DNA of 64,000 nt from Hoeflea_A sp965216535 (GTDB lineage: Bacteria; Pseudomonadota; Alphaproteobacteria; Rhizobiales; Rhizobiaceae), in assembly GCA_965216535.1 (NCBI GenBank), contig OZ244175.1:5208001-5272000 (forward strand), read 5' to 3'. This document shows, piece after piece, positions 32,628 through 41,766 of this stretch. The translations under genes were made by a program, and so were the position numbers. The notes under the pieces were generated by a model, which was given only the letters and a program-made list of their open reading frames with translations, did not search any database and had not been told where the DNA came from. Each line of letters starts with the position of its first letter. The first letter of the stretch is position 1.

Positions 32628-33329
32628 TTATCTCCGCTTGATCCCCCAGCCGATCGGTTTCATCCGGTTGCCCGGGTGGCGATCATCGGTGCCCCAGATG
32701 GCCTGGTAGGTATCAAGCGCCCTGCCCTGTCGCTGAAGCGCCACAAATGAGGCGATCAGACAAAGCCACCAGAGACCCAGGAGCACCCACATCCAGCGCG
32801 GCGCATTGGCATGCCAAAGGCCGGTAAAAACGGCGACGATGGAAGCCAGAACCGCCGCATAGCCGCCAAACTTGTGAATGTACTCGAAGGCCACCCGGCG
32901 TGGTGTCATATCGTAATGGTCGCCGGAGTAGGACCCATCAGCAGCCGGTTGAGTAGGTCCGCCCTTTGACCCGCGCAGCCAGCCTGCGGCAACCAGCAGC
33001 AGGCAAACGAGCACGACAAAATAGCCAGGCAACCAATGTCCTGTCATGCCTGAGCTTCCGCCAGTTTCTATCAGCACTAGGACCAAGCCGATGACACTCA
33101 ACAATGCGCCTGACTGCTGCAGTATCAGATGACCGAACCACCAGGTTGGGTTATCCAGACGGTTCGGCCAGTCCTGGCCAGGCATCACTTTGAAGTAACG
33201 CGCCAACAGTACCCCCATCGGAATCAGCACCGCCCAGGCGAGCACCATGGTGCGGCCGTGCCAAGCCAACAGTGTCCCGACTTCGTGCGGCCGTCCCGCG
33301 TCGATCGGCGCCAATAGCCAATCCATCAA
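32628..33329 (-). CDS. Cytochrome b561-like membrane protein
   Basis: 233 residues with about six transmembrane segments. Histidines are well placed for haem: TLLAWHGRTMVLAW (helix 1), WWFGHLILQQSG (helix 2), YIHKFGGYAAVLAS (helix 4) and GLWHANAPRW (helix 5). This fits the eukaryote-type cytochrome b561/DOMON-associated fold more than the bacterial CybB type. The role may be transmembrane electron transfer. It is divergent from lacI 33507 with a GTTATCGATAAC site between them, so it probably belongs to the same regulon. Confidence 0.65.
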   Translation of the reverse strand: MMDWLLAPIDAGRPHEVGTLLAWHGRTMVLAWAVLIPMGVLLARYFKVMPGQDWPNRLDNPTWWFGHLILQQSGALLSVIGLVLVLIETGGSSGMTGHWLPGYFVVLVCLLLVAAGWLRGSKGGPTQPAADGSYSGDHYDMTPRRVAFEYIHKFGGYAAVLASIVAVFTGLWHANAPRWMWVLLGLWWLCLIASFVALQRQGRALDTYQAIWGTDDRHPGNRMKPIGWGIKRR

Positions 33330-33393
33330 AGGCTACCTCTTGAGTGCTTCTTCGTCGTAAATCCAGTTTGCGACGCTTCGATTCTCGCGTTAA

Positions 33394-33405
33394 GTTATCG
33401 ATAAC
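33394..33405. promoter_or_regulatory. GTTATCGATAAC operator, site 4 (b561-like / lacI)
   Basis: Perfect palindrome, 65 bases from the b561-like start and 101 bases upstream of lacI 33507. It suggests autoregulation by that LacI protein. The flanks (A/A) differ from the T/A of the other three sites. Confidence 0.8.
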
Positions 33406-33506
33406 AACACAGCTGCCTGATCGGCGCAACCTTTCACCTCTAAGGGCCCATGCGGGCAAAGGAGAATGGTGGCACGGTCGTTAGGTAAAGCCATCCGGAA
33501 CGGAAC

Positions 33507-34529
33507 ATGAAGCAGCCAAAAAAAGCCCCGACCATGTCGGACGTCGCCCGCCTGACCGGCGTATCTTCGATGACCGTGTCCCGCGCATTTCGCGACGACG
33601 CTTCGGTCAGCAAGGAAACGCGCGACAAGATCCGCAAGGCGGCGGAGAAACTTGGATATGTTATCGACAGCACCGCATCCGGGCTCTCGTCGCGCAAAAC
33701 CGGCTTCGTTGCAGTGATTATTCCATCGATCAACAACGCCAACTTCGCTGACACGTTGAGGGGGCTGACCGAGGGATTGCGCACCACAACCCTGCAGATC
33801 CTTTTGGGCTACACGGACTACGACGTGCAGGAAGAGGAGCGTCTCGTCGAGCTGTTTCTGCGCCGGCGCCCTGAGGCCATTGTCGTCACCGGTGGATCAC
33901 ACACGAAGAAATGCCGCCGCTACCTGGAGAATTCCGGCGTGCCCGTGGTCGAGGTTTGGGACCTGCCGCGCAATCCGATCGATCACGTGGTCGGGTTTTC
34001 AAATGCCGATGCCGGCGCTTTGATGGTGCGACATTTCTACGATCAGGGTTATAGACGCATCGGCTTTATCGGCGGAGACACCTCGCGTGATACGCGGGGC
34101 AAGGACCGTCGAGCCGGCTTCGTGGCGGCTTTGGAGGAAATGAACCTGGATACAACGCGCGTCATCGCCTGGGGTGTCCCTCCGATCACCATGCGCGAGG
34201 GCGCCATGGCGATGCGCAAGATGCTGGAAGAATGGCCTGACATAGAGGCCGTCATGTGCGTTTCCGATCTGTCAGCATTTGGCGCAATGACAGAGTGTCA
34301 ACGAGCCGGACTGCGAATTCCGAAGGACGTGGCGATAGCGGGCTTCGGTGCCTATGACCTTGCGGAGCTGGCGATTCCCGACATCACCACCATCGATGTC
34401 CGCGCTAAGGAGATCGGCTCACACGTCGCCGACTGGCTCCGCGCCGTGCTTTCCGAGGATGCTTCCCCAAACAGTGAATTCACGCGCATTGAGCCGCAAC
34501 TGATCGTCCGCGACAGCACGCGCCGATAG
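33507..34529 (+). CDS. LacI family transcriptional regulator (GntR branch), likely regulator of the GTTATCGATAAC sites
   Basis: 340 residues. Helix-turn-helix PTMSDVARLTGVSSMTVSRAFR, hinge YVIDSTASGLSS, and an effector domain with IPSINNANFADTLRGLTEGL, GYRRIGFIGGDTSRDTRGKDRR and GFGAYDLAELAIPDIT. Closest in style to the E. coli gluconate repressor GntR (SSMTVSRAFR recognition helix). The gene closes the sugar-acid cluster, and one of the four operator copies precedes it. Gluconate, 6-phosphogluconate or 5-ketogluconate are plausible effectors. Confidence 0.92.
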   Translation: MKQPKKAPTMSDVARLTGVSSMTVSRAFRDDASVSKETRDKIRKAAEKLGYVIDSTASGLSSRKTGFVAVIIPSINNANFADTLRGLTEGLRTTTLQILLGYTDYDVQEEERLVELFLRRRPEAIVVTGGSHTKKCRRYLENSGVPVVEVWDLPRNPIDHVVGFSNADAGALMVRHFYDQGYRRIGFIGGDTSRDTRGKDRRAGFVAALEEMNLDTTRVIAWGVPPITMREGAMAMRKMLEEWPDIEAVMCVSDLSAFGAMTECQRAGLRIPKDVAIAGFGAYDLAELAIPDITTIDVRAKEIGSHVADWLRAVLSEDASPNSEFTRIEPQLIVRDSTRR

Positions 34530-34629
34530 CGGCGAACGGTCCGCATCTTGCATCAGGAGTACCGGCTGGGCGCTGCACCTGCTATCTACTGGGTTGCAGA
34601 GTCCCGGCAAATTGCGCCTGAAGGATCCG

Positions 34630-36465
34630 ATGGACGTCGAGCCCAACACCAGCACAGAAACCTCAACGCCAAATGGCGTGCAGATTTCACTGGCCAAGCT
34701 GATCCCGCTGGTACTCGCTGCCCTGGTGGTCTTTGCCGTATTGCCGGTTGTGATCACCGGCTATCTCATCTCGACAAGTACCGCCAGCCGGTTGCTTGCC
34801 GATCGTGCCGAGCTTGTCGTCGACGGCCTGGAAAACAAGATCCGAAGCCAACTGGACCCCGTCGCCCAGCAGTTACTCTACGCACGCCGGTCCGTGCTGG
34901 AAGGGGCAATCAACCTTGCCGATGATGAGGCCGTGCGCACCTTCGCCCTCGGACTGATGGGAGGAACACCGCAAGTTGCCGGAGTGGGGTTCATCGATGC
35001 CAATCTGAAGATGCGCCGTTGGCAGCGCAATACGCTCGGAGAGGTCAGCGAGCCGGGTGGTGTTTTGCCACTGGCCGAGGTTGTTCTGCAGGCCGCCAGG
35101 GATGGCAACAAAGCCTACTGGGCGCGCCCATTGCTGAGCCCGATCGCAAACGACACCATCATGAGTTACCGGGTCGCCCTGGAACCCGAGGGAGCATTTT
35201 CCGGAGTGCTCGTTGCGGCGGTGACCAGCCGAGCCCTGTCGCGTTACGTCACCGAGATCTCCGAGCAATTCGGCGTGACGGCATTCGTGCTCGTCGGGCA
35301 AGACCGTGTTCTGACCTATCCGAACCGTCCGGTTTCCAATGTCGACACGCCTTCGACGGAACTGCCGCTGCTGACCGATACCGAGAATCCGGTGATCGCA
35401 CGGATATGGCAGGACCGGCGGCAGTTGAACCAGACCGGGGAATTGAAACGAACGCAGGGGCACTGGTCGCCCATCGATGGCGCCAACTACACCTTTTTCT
35501 ATCGCCAACTGGATGACTATGGGCCGGAACCGCTGACCATTGGTGTCGCCATACCGTCGGTCGATTCGATACGGGAGCGATGGGCCTCCACAGTAGCTGC
35601 CGGTCTTGGGCTGGTGTTGATGTTGGCTGCGGCCGTGGCCGCCTGGTTTCTTGGCCGGCGCATGACCCGCCCGACGGCCGAGTTCAACCAGGCACTGAAG
35701 AACCTCGCTGCCCTCGATTTCGAATCAGTGGCCCTGCCCCAACTGCAGAAAAGCCGCATCCTCGAGTGGCGTGGCATGGCGGCCGCCCTGGTCAATTCGG
35801 CCAACGCCCTGTCGGCTTTTCAGACCTATCTGCCGCGGTCACTGGTGCGCCGGCTCTTCTCCGCCTCGCGCGATGCGGTGACGTCGCAGGAACGCGAGCT
35901 GACCGTCATGTTTGTCGATCTGGAAGGGTTTACCGCCTATTCCCGCGGACATGCGGCCACAGAGGTCGCCGATCACCTCAATGATCTGTTCGGCGAGATA
36001 GGTCCGATTCTCGAGCAATCCGGCGGCGTCATCGACAAATACACCGGTGACGGCCTCTTGTGTTTCTGGGGTGCACCCGATCCACAGCCGGACCACGCTG
36101 CCCGTGCCTGCCGGGCAGCCGCAGACATCGCCAGGTCCATGGAGAGACGCACCGTGGGCAGCGAGTTTCCGCGCCTGCGGGTCGGCCTGCACACCGGCCC
36201 GGTCGTTGTTGGAAATATCGGCTTTCCCGGGCGCATCAACTACACGCTCGTCGGAGACACGGTGAACATCGCGGAGCGCACAGAGGCGGCCCTGCGCGGT
36301 GTGGAACCGGAGCTTCCGTGTGTGATCGCCGTTACCGATGCTGTGCTCGCAGCCGGCGGCAATGCTGACGGCGTGCTCGAGGCCTATGGTAGCCTAACTC
36401 AAACGCCGGCGGCAGCAACGCTCTGCCGTCCGGCCCCTACAGTCAGTTCAGCACCCGGTCCTTGA
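34630..36465 (+). CDS. Membrane-bound class III adenylate/guanylate cyclase
   Basis: 611 residues. TM1 at about 17-45, an extracytoplasmic Cache-like sensor (about 46-315, with QVAGVGFIDANLKMRRW), TM2 at about 320-342 (GLGLVLMLAAAVAAWFLG), a HAMP-like linker, then the cyclase domain. The metal aspartates are Asp430 (FVDLEGF) and Asp474 (KYTGDGL). The transition-state pair is Asn546 and Arg550 (VNIAER). The enzyme looks active and would make cyclic nucleotide in response to an external signal. Start ATG 34630 follows AAGGATCCG. Gene sits 100 bases after lacI. Confidence 0.9.
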   Translation: MDVEPNTSTETSTPNGVQISLAKLIPLVLAALVVFAVLPVVITGYLISTSTASRLLADRAELVVDGLENKIRSQLDPVAQQLLYARRSVLEGAINLADDEAVRTFALGLMGGTPQVAGVGFIDANLKMRRWQRNTLGEVSEPGGVLPLAEVVLQAARDGNKAYWARPLLSPIANDTIMSYRVALEPEGAFSGVLVAAVTSRALSRYVTEISEQFGVTAFVLVGQDRVLTYPNRPVSNVDTPSTELPLLTDTENPVIARIWQDRRQLNQTGELKRTQGHWSPIDGANYTFFYRQLDDYGPEPLTIGVAIPSVDSIRERWASTVAAGLGLVLMLAAAVAAWFLGRRMTRPTAEFNQALKNLAALDFESVALPQLQKSRILEWRGMAAALVNSANALSAFQTYLPRSLVRRLFSASRDAVTSQERELTVMFVDLEGFTAYSRGHAATEVADHLNDLFGEIGPILEQSGGVIDKYTGDGLLCFWGAPDPQPDHAARACRAAADIARSMERRTVGSEFPRLRVGLHTGPVVVGNIGFPGRINYTLVGDTVNIAERTEAALRGVEPELPCVIAVTDAVLAAGGNADGVLEAYGSLTQTPAAATLCRPAPTVSSAPGP

Positions 36466-37594
36466 GCGGAATCAGGGCCGCGCCGAAGGTGGACGGATCG
36501 TCGGCGATGGCACTGGGGATGTAATCCGGCAATACACGTTCACGCCCGTAGCGATCTCGATCCGGCGGATCGCAGGCCTCGATCAGCAATTGCCTCAGAA
36601 CCGCAGGGGCCTCCCCGCCGAAGACGATCGCTGTCGGGTCGAGCATGGCCCGGATGGCTCGAATGACGAGGTTGAGCTGCGGGCTCACCTCCTCGATCCA
36701 ACTGGCAACACCGGGCCAATCCGGATCGAAACGCGCGTTGAGCTCGGCAATGGTCGCAACCTCAATGCCGTTTTTGGCGAGGTGCTTCAGCAACAGACCG
36801 AGAGCCGGACGGCATGACATCTCCTCACCGGTATAGACCTGGCTCATCTCGCCGGCATTGCCGAAACCGCCGATCAGCGGCTTGCCGTCGTGGATGAGCC
36901 CGCCACCGAACCCGTAATTGAATGACAGGTAGGCGAAGCAGGAGTGATTGCGGCCGGCGCCGACGAGCGATTCTCCGATGGCGCCGGCGGTGGCGTTGTT
37001 CTCGACCCAGACGGGCATGCCAACGGCTGCTTCGAACAGCTCGGTCAGCGGCGCATTCGACCATTCTTCCAACGGAACAGGTGTCACGAACTCTCCCGGT
37101 TCGAGGGTGCGGTATCCTGATATGGCCACGCCCATGCCGAGAACTCGGTCGACGGGTATCCGCTGTCGTTCGAGAAGCTCTTCGACCGCTGTTGCGATCG
37201 CGACCAGAGACGGCCCACGCCGGGTGGAATCGGTTGGCACCAGCTCGTTGGCAATTTCACGACACTCCAGATCCACAATGCAAAGGCGGATCGTGTCGGT
37301 GTTGACCGAGACGCCCATACTATAGATCGCCTGCGGATTGAGTTTGATGGTCCGGCTCGGCTGACCGCGGCCGTTGATGACCGTCGATCCAACCGACAGA
37401 AATCCGCGGGCGGTCAACGCCTCCACCAAACGGTGAACGGATTGCTGGGTCAGACTGGTGTGCGCGGTGATCGCTGAACGCGATATCCCCTCGTTACGAC
37501 GCACCACATCCAGCACCAATCGCTCGTTGGTGCTGACCACCGATGGGTCGGGCTTGCGCATCAATGTGGGCGATATTCCGGGTCGGCGTGGCAT
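36443..37594 (-). CDS. ROK family transcriptional regulator
   Basis: 383 residues. N-terminal MarR-like winged helix (RLVLDVVRRNEGISRSAITAHTSLTQQSVHRLVEALTARGFL), then a ROK fold with GVSVNTDTIRLCIVDLECREI, GVAISGYRTLEPGEFVTPV, WVENNATAGAIGESLVG and FNYGFGGGLIHDGKPLIGGFGNAGEMS. No typical zinc motif (CxCGxxGCxE) is visible, which suggests a regulator and not a kinase. Divergent from the Pot-type ABC operon at 37816, so it likely controls it through the palindrome at 37745. Its 3' end overlaps the cyclase 3' end by 23 bases. Confidence 0.9.
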   Translation of the reverse strand: MPRRPGISPTLMRKPDPSVVSTNERLVLDVVRRNEGISRSAITAHTSLTQQSVHRLVEALTARGFLSVGSTVINGRGQPSRTIKLNPQAIYSMGVSVNTDTIRLCIVDLECREIANELVPTDSTRRGPSLVAIATAVEELLERQRIPVDRVLGMGVAISGYRTLEPGEFVTPVPLEEWSNAPLTELFEAAVGMPVWVENNATAGAIGESLVGAGRNHSCFAYLSFNYGFGGGLIHDGKPLIGGFGNAGEMSQVYTGEEMSCRPALGLLLKHLAKNGIEVATIAELNARFDPDWPGVASWIEEVSPQLNLVIRAIRAMLDPTAIVFGGEAPAVLRQLLIEACDPPDRDRYGRERVLPDYIPSAIADDPSTFGAALIPLKDRVLN

Positions 37595-37744
37595 CGATGT
37601 CGAATCGTCTTTCTGTCTCGAGCAAAGCTTACAGGGGGCTTTGGAAGGCGCGCAACCGCTTTGAAATCACTGCGGTATTCGCCCGATATCCCCGTTTTTG
37701 CCAGACCCTCTGGTCTTTCTGTCGATTTTCTGTCATATAAATAT

Positions 37745-37757
37745 CACACAGTGTGTG
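37745..37757. promoter_or_regulatory. Candidate ROK operator CACAC-AGT-GTGTG
   Basis: Inverted repeat in an AT-rich stretch of the 221-base gap between the divergent ROK gene and the ABC operon. Placement fits an operator. Binding by the ROK protein is inferred. Confidence 0.45.
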
Positions 37758-37815
37758 TAATAAAAAGCCCGACCAAGAACCAGCGGGCGTATCACGCCGA
37801 GGGAGGGTTCATCCG

Positions 37816-38868
37816 ATGACAGCGATCCGGGTGGTGGATGTCGAAATGCGCTTCGGCACGTTCACGGCGCTCAAGAGCGTGTCGTTCGATGTGGCGGAAG
37901 GAGAATTCGTCACGCTTCTCGGTCCCTCGGGCTGCGGCAAGACCACCCTGCTCAAGCTGATCTCGGGTTTTTTGCAACCGACCTCGGGCCAAATCGAAAT
38001 CAATGGCCGGGATGTCACGGGTGTGCCGCCCGAAAAGCGCGACAGCGCGCTCTGTTTCCAGTCCTACGCCCTGTTTCCGCACCTTTCGGTTCGAGAGAAT
38101 TTGATGTTCGGCCTGCGTCAGCAGAAAATGCCGGCGGCACAACGGGATACCCGGCTGGCGCAAGTGGTTGCCCAGGTTGATCTGAAGCCACATCTCGACA
38201 AATTGCCAAACCAGCTTTCAGGTGGACAGCAGCAACGGGTGGCCCTGGGCCGCGCACTGGCGATCCGTCCCAGCGTCATCCTGTTCGACGAACCGTTGTC
38301 GAACCTGGACGCCAAACTGCGCGAATCCGTTCGCTACGAGATTCGCAAGATCCAGCGCGAATACGGGCTGACAGCCATCTACGTAACTCATGATCAGTAT
38401 GAGGCGTTGGCCCTGTCCGACCGCGTCTTCGTCATGAACGAGGGTGTGGTGGAACAGTCCGGCGAGCCGGAGGAAATCTACAGCCGTCCGAGAACCAGTT
38501 TCGTGGCTGACTTTATCGGCAGCGCCAACATACTCGACGGCACCGTCACCGGCGAAAACGGCGGTTCGCAATGGCAAGTCGAAACCGCAATCGGCTCCTT
38601 GACTGTCGGCGGCGACTCCCCGCCCCCGGCCAAGGAAGTCCGTATCTGCTGGCGACCCGAGCGGGTAACACTGGGTCCAGGTCCACACAACACCGTTTCG
38701 GCAGAAGTGACCACGCGGTCCTTCCAGGGGAACTTCACCGATATCCTGTTCTCCAACGGCAATGTCTCGCAGCGCCTGCAGCTCAACCGCGTCGCCATTG
38801 GTGAAGGCGAGCGCATTGAATTCCACATCGACCCCGCTGACATCACGTTCCTCGAGGCGCTGTCATGA
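37816..38868 (+). CDS. ABC transporter ATP-binding protein (PotA/MOI family)
   Basis: 350 residues. Walker A GPSGCGKTT, Q-loop CFQSYALFPHLSV, signature LSGGQQQR, Walker B VILFDEPLSNLDA, H-loop YVTHD, then a C-terminal TOBE-like domain (ICWRPERVTLGPG). This architecture serves polyamines, iron, thiamine, phosphonates or sugar phosphates. First gene of the operon ATPase, two permeases, binding protein, phosphodiesterase. ATG 37816 follows GGGAGGGTTCATCCG; the frame open from 37753 is not needed. Confidence 0.92.
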   Translation: MTAIRVVDVEMRFGTFTALKSVSFDVAEGEFVTLLGPSGCGKTTLLKLISGFLQPTSGQIEINGRDVTGVPPEKRDSALCFQSYALFPHLSVRENLMFGLRQQKMPAAQRDTRLAQVVAQVDLKPHLDKLPNQLSGGQQQRVALGRALAIRPSVILFDEPLSNLDAKLRESVRYEIRKIQREYGLTAIYVTHDQYEALALSDRVFVMNEGVVEQSGEPEEIYSRPRTSFVADFIGSANILDGTVTGENGGSQWQVETAIGSLTVGGDSPPPAKEVRICWRPERVTLGPGPHNTVSAEVTTRSFQGNFTDILFSNGNVSQRLQLNRVAIGEGERIEFHIDPADITFLEALS

Positions 38869-39719
38869 CCACCCGCAAATGGCTTCAGGTCGTTCTGTTG
38901 CTGACACCGGGGCTGGGGCTGATCGTCGGACTGATCGGCATCGTCTTCTACATCGCCATCGTGCAGTCGGTTGGCTACTACAACCTGGCCGGCGAAAGCG
39001 GATTCTCGCTTGAATTTTGGGAAAAGATGTTCGACCGGAAGGCCTATCGGCGGTCGATTGCCTACTCCACCTATGTCGGCACGATAAGCGCCATCGGCGC
39101 AGTTGTTGTCGCCTACCCGCTGGCCATCTGGCTGCGCAAACCGTTTCCCGGCTCGCTGACGATCAGCGCCGTGCTCAAGGCGCCCCTGTTGATCCATGGG
39201 CTGGTCGCTGCATTCCTGTTCATAAATGTGATCGCCTATCACGGCGTTCTCAATCAGTTCATGCAATGGCTGGGCATCTGGGATGGACCGCGCCGGTTGC
39301 AGAACGATCGCAACGCCATCGGCGTGCTGGTCCTGCAGATCTGGAAAAACATGCCCTTCGCGCTGTTGCTGCTTACCGGAGCGGTGCAGGCGATCGGGGA
39401 TGATGTTCTCGATGCCGCGCGCGATATGGGCGCCGGCAGCTTCGCCCGCTTCCGCAAGGTCATCGCGCCACTGACGATCTCGGCTATGCAAGCCTCCCTC
39501 ATCATCATTTTTATCGGCGCCGTGGCTGATTTCTCCTTCCAGGTGATCGCCGGCCCGACAAACAGGCAGTCCCTGGCTCAGTTGATGGTGTTCTTCAAGG
39601 GTACCGGCCGATGGAATGACGCCGCTGTTGTGGGCGTTACCCTGATGGCCGTTTCGCTGGTCGGAGCCGCGATCCTCGCCACCGTGTCCCGGTACGTGCT
39701 CAAGGGAAGGAGCGCGTGA
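38865..39719 (+). CDS. ABC transporter permease (PotB-like)
   Basis: 284 residues with six transmembrane helices and the EAA-type loop DDVLDAARDMGAGSFARFRKVIAPL. Start overlaps the ATPase stop (ATGA) and its own stop overlaps the next start (TGATG), so the three genes are translationally coupled. Substrate not readable from the sequence. Confidence 0.9.
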   Translation: MTTRKWLQVVLLLTPGLGLIVGLIGIVFYIAIVQSVGYYNLAGESGFSLEFWEKMFDRKAYRRSIAYSTYVGTISAIGAVVVAYPLAIWLRKPFPGSLTISAVLKAPLLIHGLVAAFLFINVIAYHGVLNQFMQWLGIWDGPRRLQNDRNAIGVLVLQIWKNMPFALLLLTGAVQAIGDDVLDAARDMGAGSFARFRKVIAPLTISAMQASLIIIFIGAVADFSFQVIAGPTNRQSLAQLMVFFKGTGRWNDAAVVGVTLMAVSLVGAAILATVSRYVLKGRSA

Positions 39720-40546
39720 TGTCGGCAGCTCTGTTGAACCGCGGCCTGCTGATCCTGCTGTTGGCAGTGTGCACGCTGTGGCTGCTTATTCCCTTCACGA
39801 TGGCAATCCTCTGGTCGATGGTCGACCCGGCCGAACCGTGGACGGCCGACAAGCTGTTGCCACCGGTGATGTCACTCTTTCGCTGGCAAAACATGTGGGT
39901 GAACTCTTCGCTTCAGACGGCGCTGGTCAACTCCTATGTGCTGGCGCCGAGCGCTGCGCTGCTCGCACTGTTGCTTGCGATGCCGACCGCGTTCGCCTTC
40001 GGTCGGCTGCAGTTTCCGGGCAAGGAAGCCGCCAAGCTCGTGTCTCTTTTGCCGCTGGTGGTGCCGGAATTCATCACTGCGGTATTCTTCACCTCGCTGA
40101 TGTTTCAGCTCGGCCTGCACACCTGGCGCTTCGGTGCCATCGTCTTCGCCCACACTGTTATCTACCTGCCTTACGCGATCCGCATCCTGTCGGTCAGTTT
40201 CGAACAGGTCCGGCAGGACCATATCGATGCAGCGCGCGACATGAGCGCATCCACGATGGCGCGTTGGAAGGTCGCCTATATTCCGGCTCTGAAGCCGGGA
40301 ATTCTCGCGGCCCTGCTCATCGTGTTCATCAAATCCATCGAGGAATTCGCCGTCGCCTTCATCGTCGGCGCGCCGAACTTCGTCACCATTCCGACACTGC
40401 TTTATTCAAGCATGGGACAGGACTTTGTCCGACCCAACGCGGCAGTGCTCTCCCTCATTCTCGTCGTCCCCAATGTCATCCTCATGCTCTTCCTGGAGCG
40501 ATTGCTGCGCTCGGCCAATCCGTCGCTGAGCTCCGGCAAGGGATAG
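39719..40546 (+). CDS. ABC transporter permease (PotC-like)
   Basis: 275 residues, six predicted transmembrane helices, EAA loop QDHIDAARDMSASTMARWKVAYIPAL. The first helix is LLILLLAVCTLWLLIPFTMAIL. GGAAGGAGCGCGTG precedes ATG 39719. It pairs with the preceding permease as a heterodimeric channel. Confidence 0.9.
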   Translation: MSAALLNRGLLILLLAVCTLWLLIPFTMAILWSMVDPAEPWTADKLLPPVMSLFRWQNMWVNSSLQTALVNSYVLAPSAALLALLLAMPTAFAFGRLQFPGKEAAKLVSLLPLVVPEFITAVFFTSLMFQLGLHTWRFGAIVFAHTVIYLPYAIRILSVSFEQVRQDHIDAARDMSASTMARWKVAYIPALKPGILAALLIVFIKSIEEFAVAFIVGAPNFVTIPTLLYSSMGQDFVRPNAAVLSLILVVPNVILMLFLERLLRSANPSLSSGKG

Positions 40547-40583
40547 ACGCGAATAACCCCAAGCAACATGGAGGAATACACCA

Positions 40584-41690
40584 ATGCTTAAGCAACTCTC
40601 CGCAGCCGCACTGGCCTTTGTCACCGCTACATCGATGGCCGCGGCTGCCGATCTCAAGTCCATGTCCTGGGATGACATCGTTGCCCAAGCCAAGCAGGAA
40701 GGCGAAGTCACCTGGTTTGTATGGTACCTGCAGGACGATCTGCGGAAAGCCGTGAAGCCATTCGAAGAGAAATACGGCATCAAGGTTACGATCCCCGAAG
40801 GCACTCTCGATGGCAATATCAGCAAGTTGCTGGCCGAACGGGAGCGGGAAAATGGCGACATCGACGTGATGGCTTTCGGCTTCAATTCGGTCAATGACTG
40901 GGACATGCCGGCGATGTTCGAAAACCTCTCCGACCTGTTGCCTGACACGGATGGTCGCACCGACACGCTGGCCGGGATCGACGGCAATGGTTACACATAT
41001 GCCTATTGGGGCAACCAGACGGGCATTGCCTACGACCCCGCCAAGGTCGATGAGGGCAGCCTGCCGCAGACGCCGACAGAGTTCGCTGCCTTCTGGACCG
41101 CCAATCCGGAGAAATTCGGCTTCAACTACGAAAAAGGCGGGTCCGGTCCTTCCTATTTCCAGAACATCCTGCGCGTTCTCAGCGATGTCGACTTCACCAG
41201 CGGCGACAGCAGCCCGGAGAAACTCGCCGGCCTCCAACCCGGCATCGACTTCTTCAACAAGCATGCCGAGAACTATCTCATCACCGCCTCGAACTCCGAT
41301 AGCATCACCCGCGTCAGCGACGGCGAACTGTGGATGGTGCCAGCCTGGGAAGACCACCTTGCCGGCTTGCAGAAGCGCGGCGAGGTTCGTTCGGACATCA
41401 AGTTCTACATCCCGTCCATGGGCATGAACGGCGGCGGCAACGGCGTCGCCATTCCAAAGAATGCACCGAGCAAGGCTGCGGCACTGGTTTTCGTCGACTG
41501 GCTGACTTCGGCCGACACGCAAACCGCCTTCAACCGCGATTTCGGAACTGCCCCGATGCACGACAAGGCCGACGATTCTTACGCACTGGTGCCGGCTTCG
41601 CAGCGGGCTTTCCGCACGTCCTGGGCTCCCAATCCCTTTGAAAAGGATGTGAAGGAACACTTCATCGAAAACGTGATCCTCGAACGCTAA
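40584..41690 (+). CDS. ABC transporter substrate-binding protein (PotD/AfuA-like fold)
   Basis: 368 residues, signal peptide (LSAAALAFVTATSMAAA). Type II periplasmic fold: VTWFVWYLQDDLRKAVKPFEEKYG, LLAERERENGDIDVMAFGFNS, the hinge YTYAYWGNQTGIAYDPAKV and SVFVDWLT-like AALVFVDWLTSADTQTAFNR. Ligand unknown. The adjacent glycerophosphodiesterase points to a glycerophosphodiester or sugar-phosphate-like substrate. ATGGAGGAATACACC precedes the start. Confidence 0.88.
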   Translation: MLKQLSAAALAFVTATSMAAAADLKSMSWDDIVAQAKQEGEVTWFVWYLQDDLRKAVKPFEEKYGIKVTIPEGTLDGNISKLLAERERENGDIDVMAFGFNSVNDWDMPAMFENLSDLLPDTDGRTDTLAGIDGNGYTYAYWGNQTGIAYDPAKVDEGSLPQTPTEFAAFWTANPEKFGFNYEKGGSGPSYFQNILRVLSDVDFTSGDSSPEKLAGLQPGIDFFNKHAENYLITASNSDSITRVSDGELWMVPAWEDHLAGLQKRGEVRSDIKFYIPSMGMNGGGNGVAIPKNAPSKAAALVFVDWLTSADTQTAFNRDFGTAPMHDKADDSYALVPASQRAFRTSWAPNPFEKDVKEHFIENVILER

Positions 41691-41713
41691 TCGCCAGCAT
41701 TCAAATACATCGA

Positions 41714-41737
41714 GGGGCCGCATCCCGGTGCGGCCCC
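41714..41737 (+). other. Intercistronic hairpin after the binding-protein gene
   Basis: GGGGCCGCA/TGCGGCCCC stem with no U-run, between the binding protein and the phosphodiesterase. Such hairpins often stabilise the abundant binding-protein mRNA and lower expression of the gene behind it. Confidence 0.55.
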
Positions 41738-41766
41738 GCAAGTTCCAGTATCCCGAAGGAAATTCA

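Noticed and set aside
40482..41741. 419-codon open frame on the minus strand opposite the binding protein at 40584
   Set aside because: Antisense shadow of a clear substrate-binding protein gene; arginine/glycine/valine-rich with no recognisable motif.
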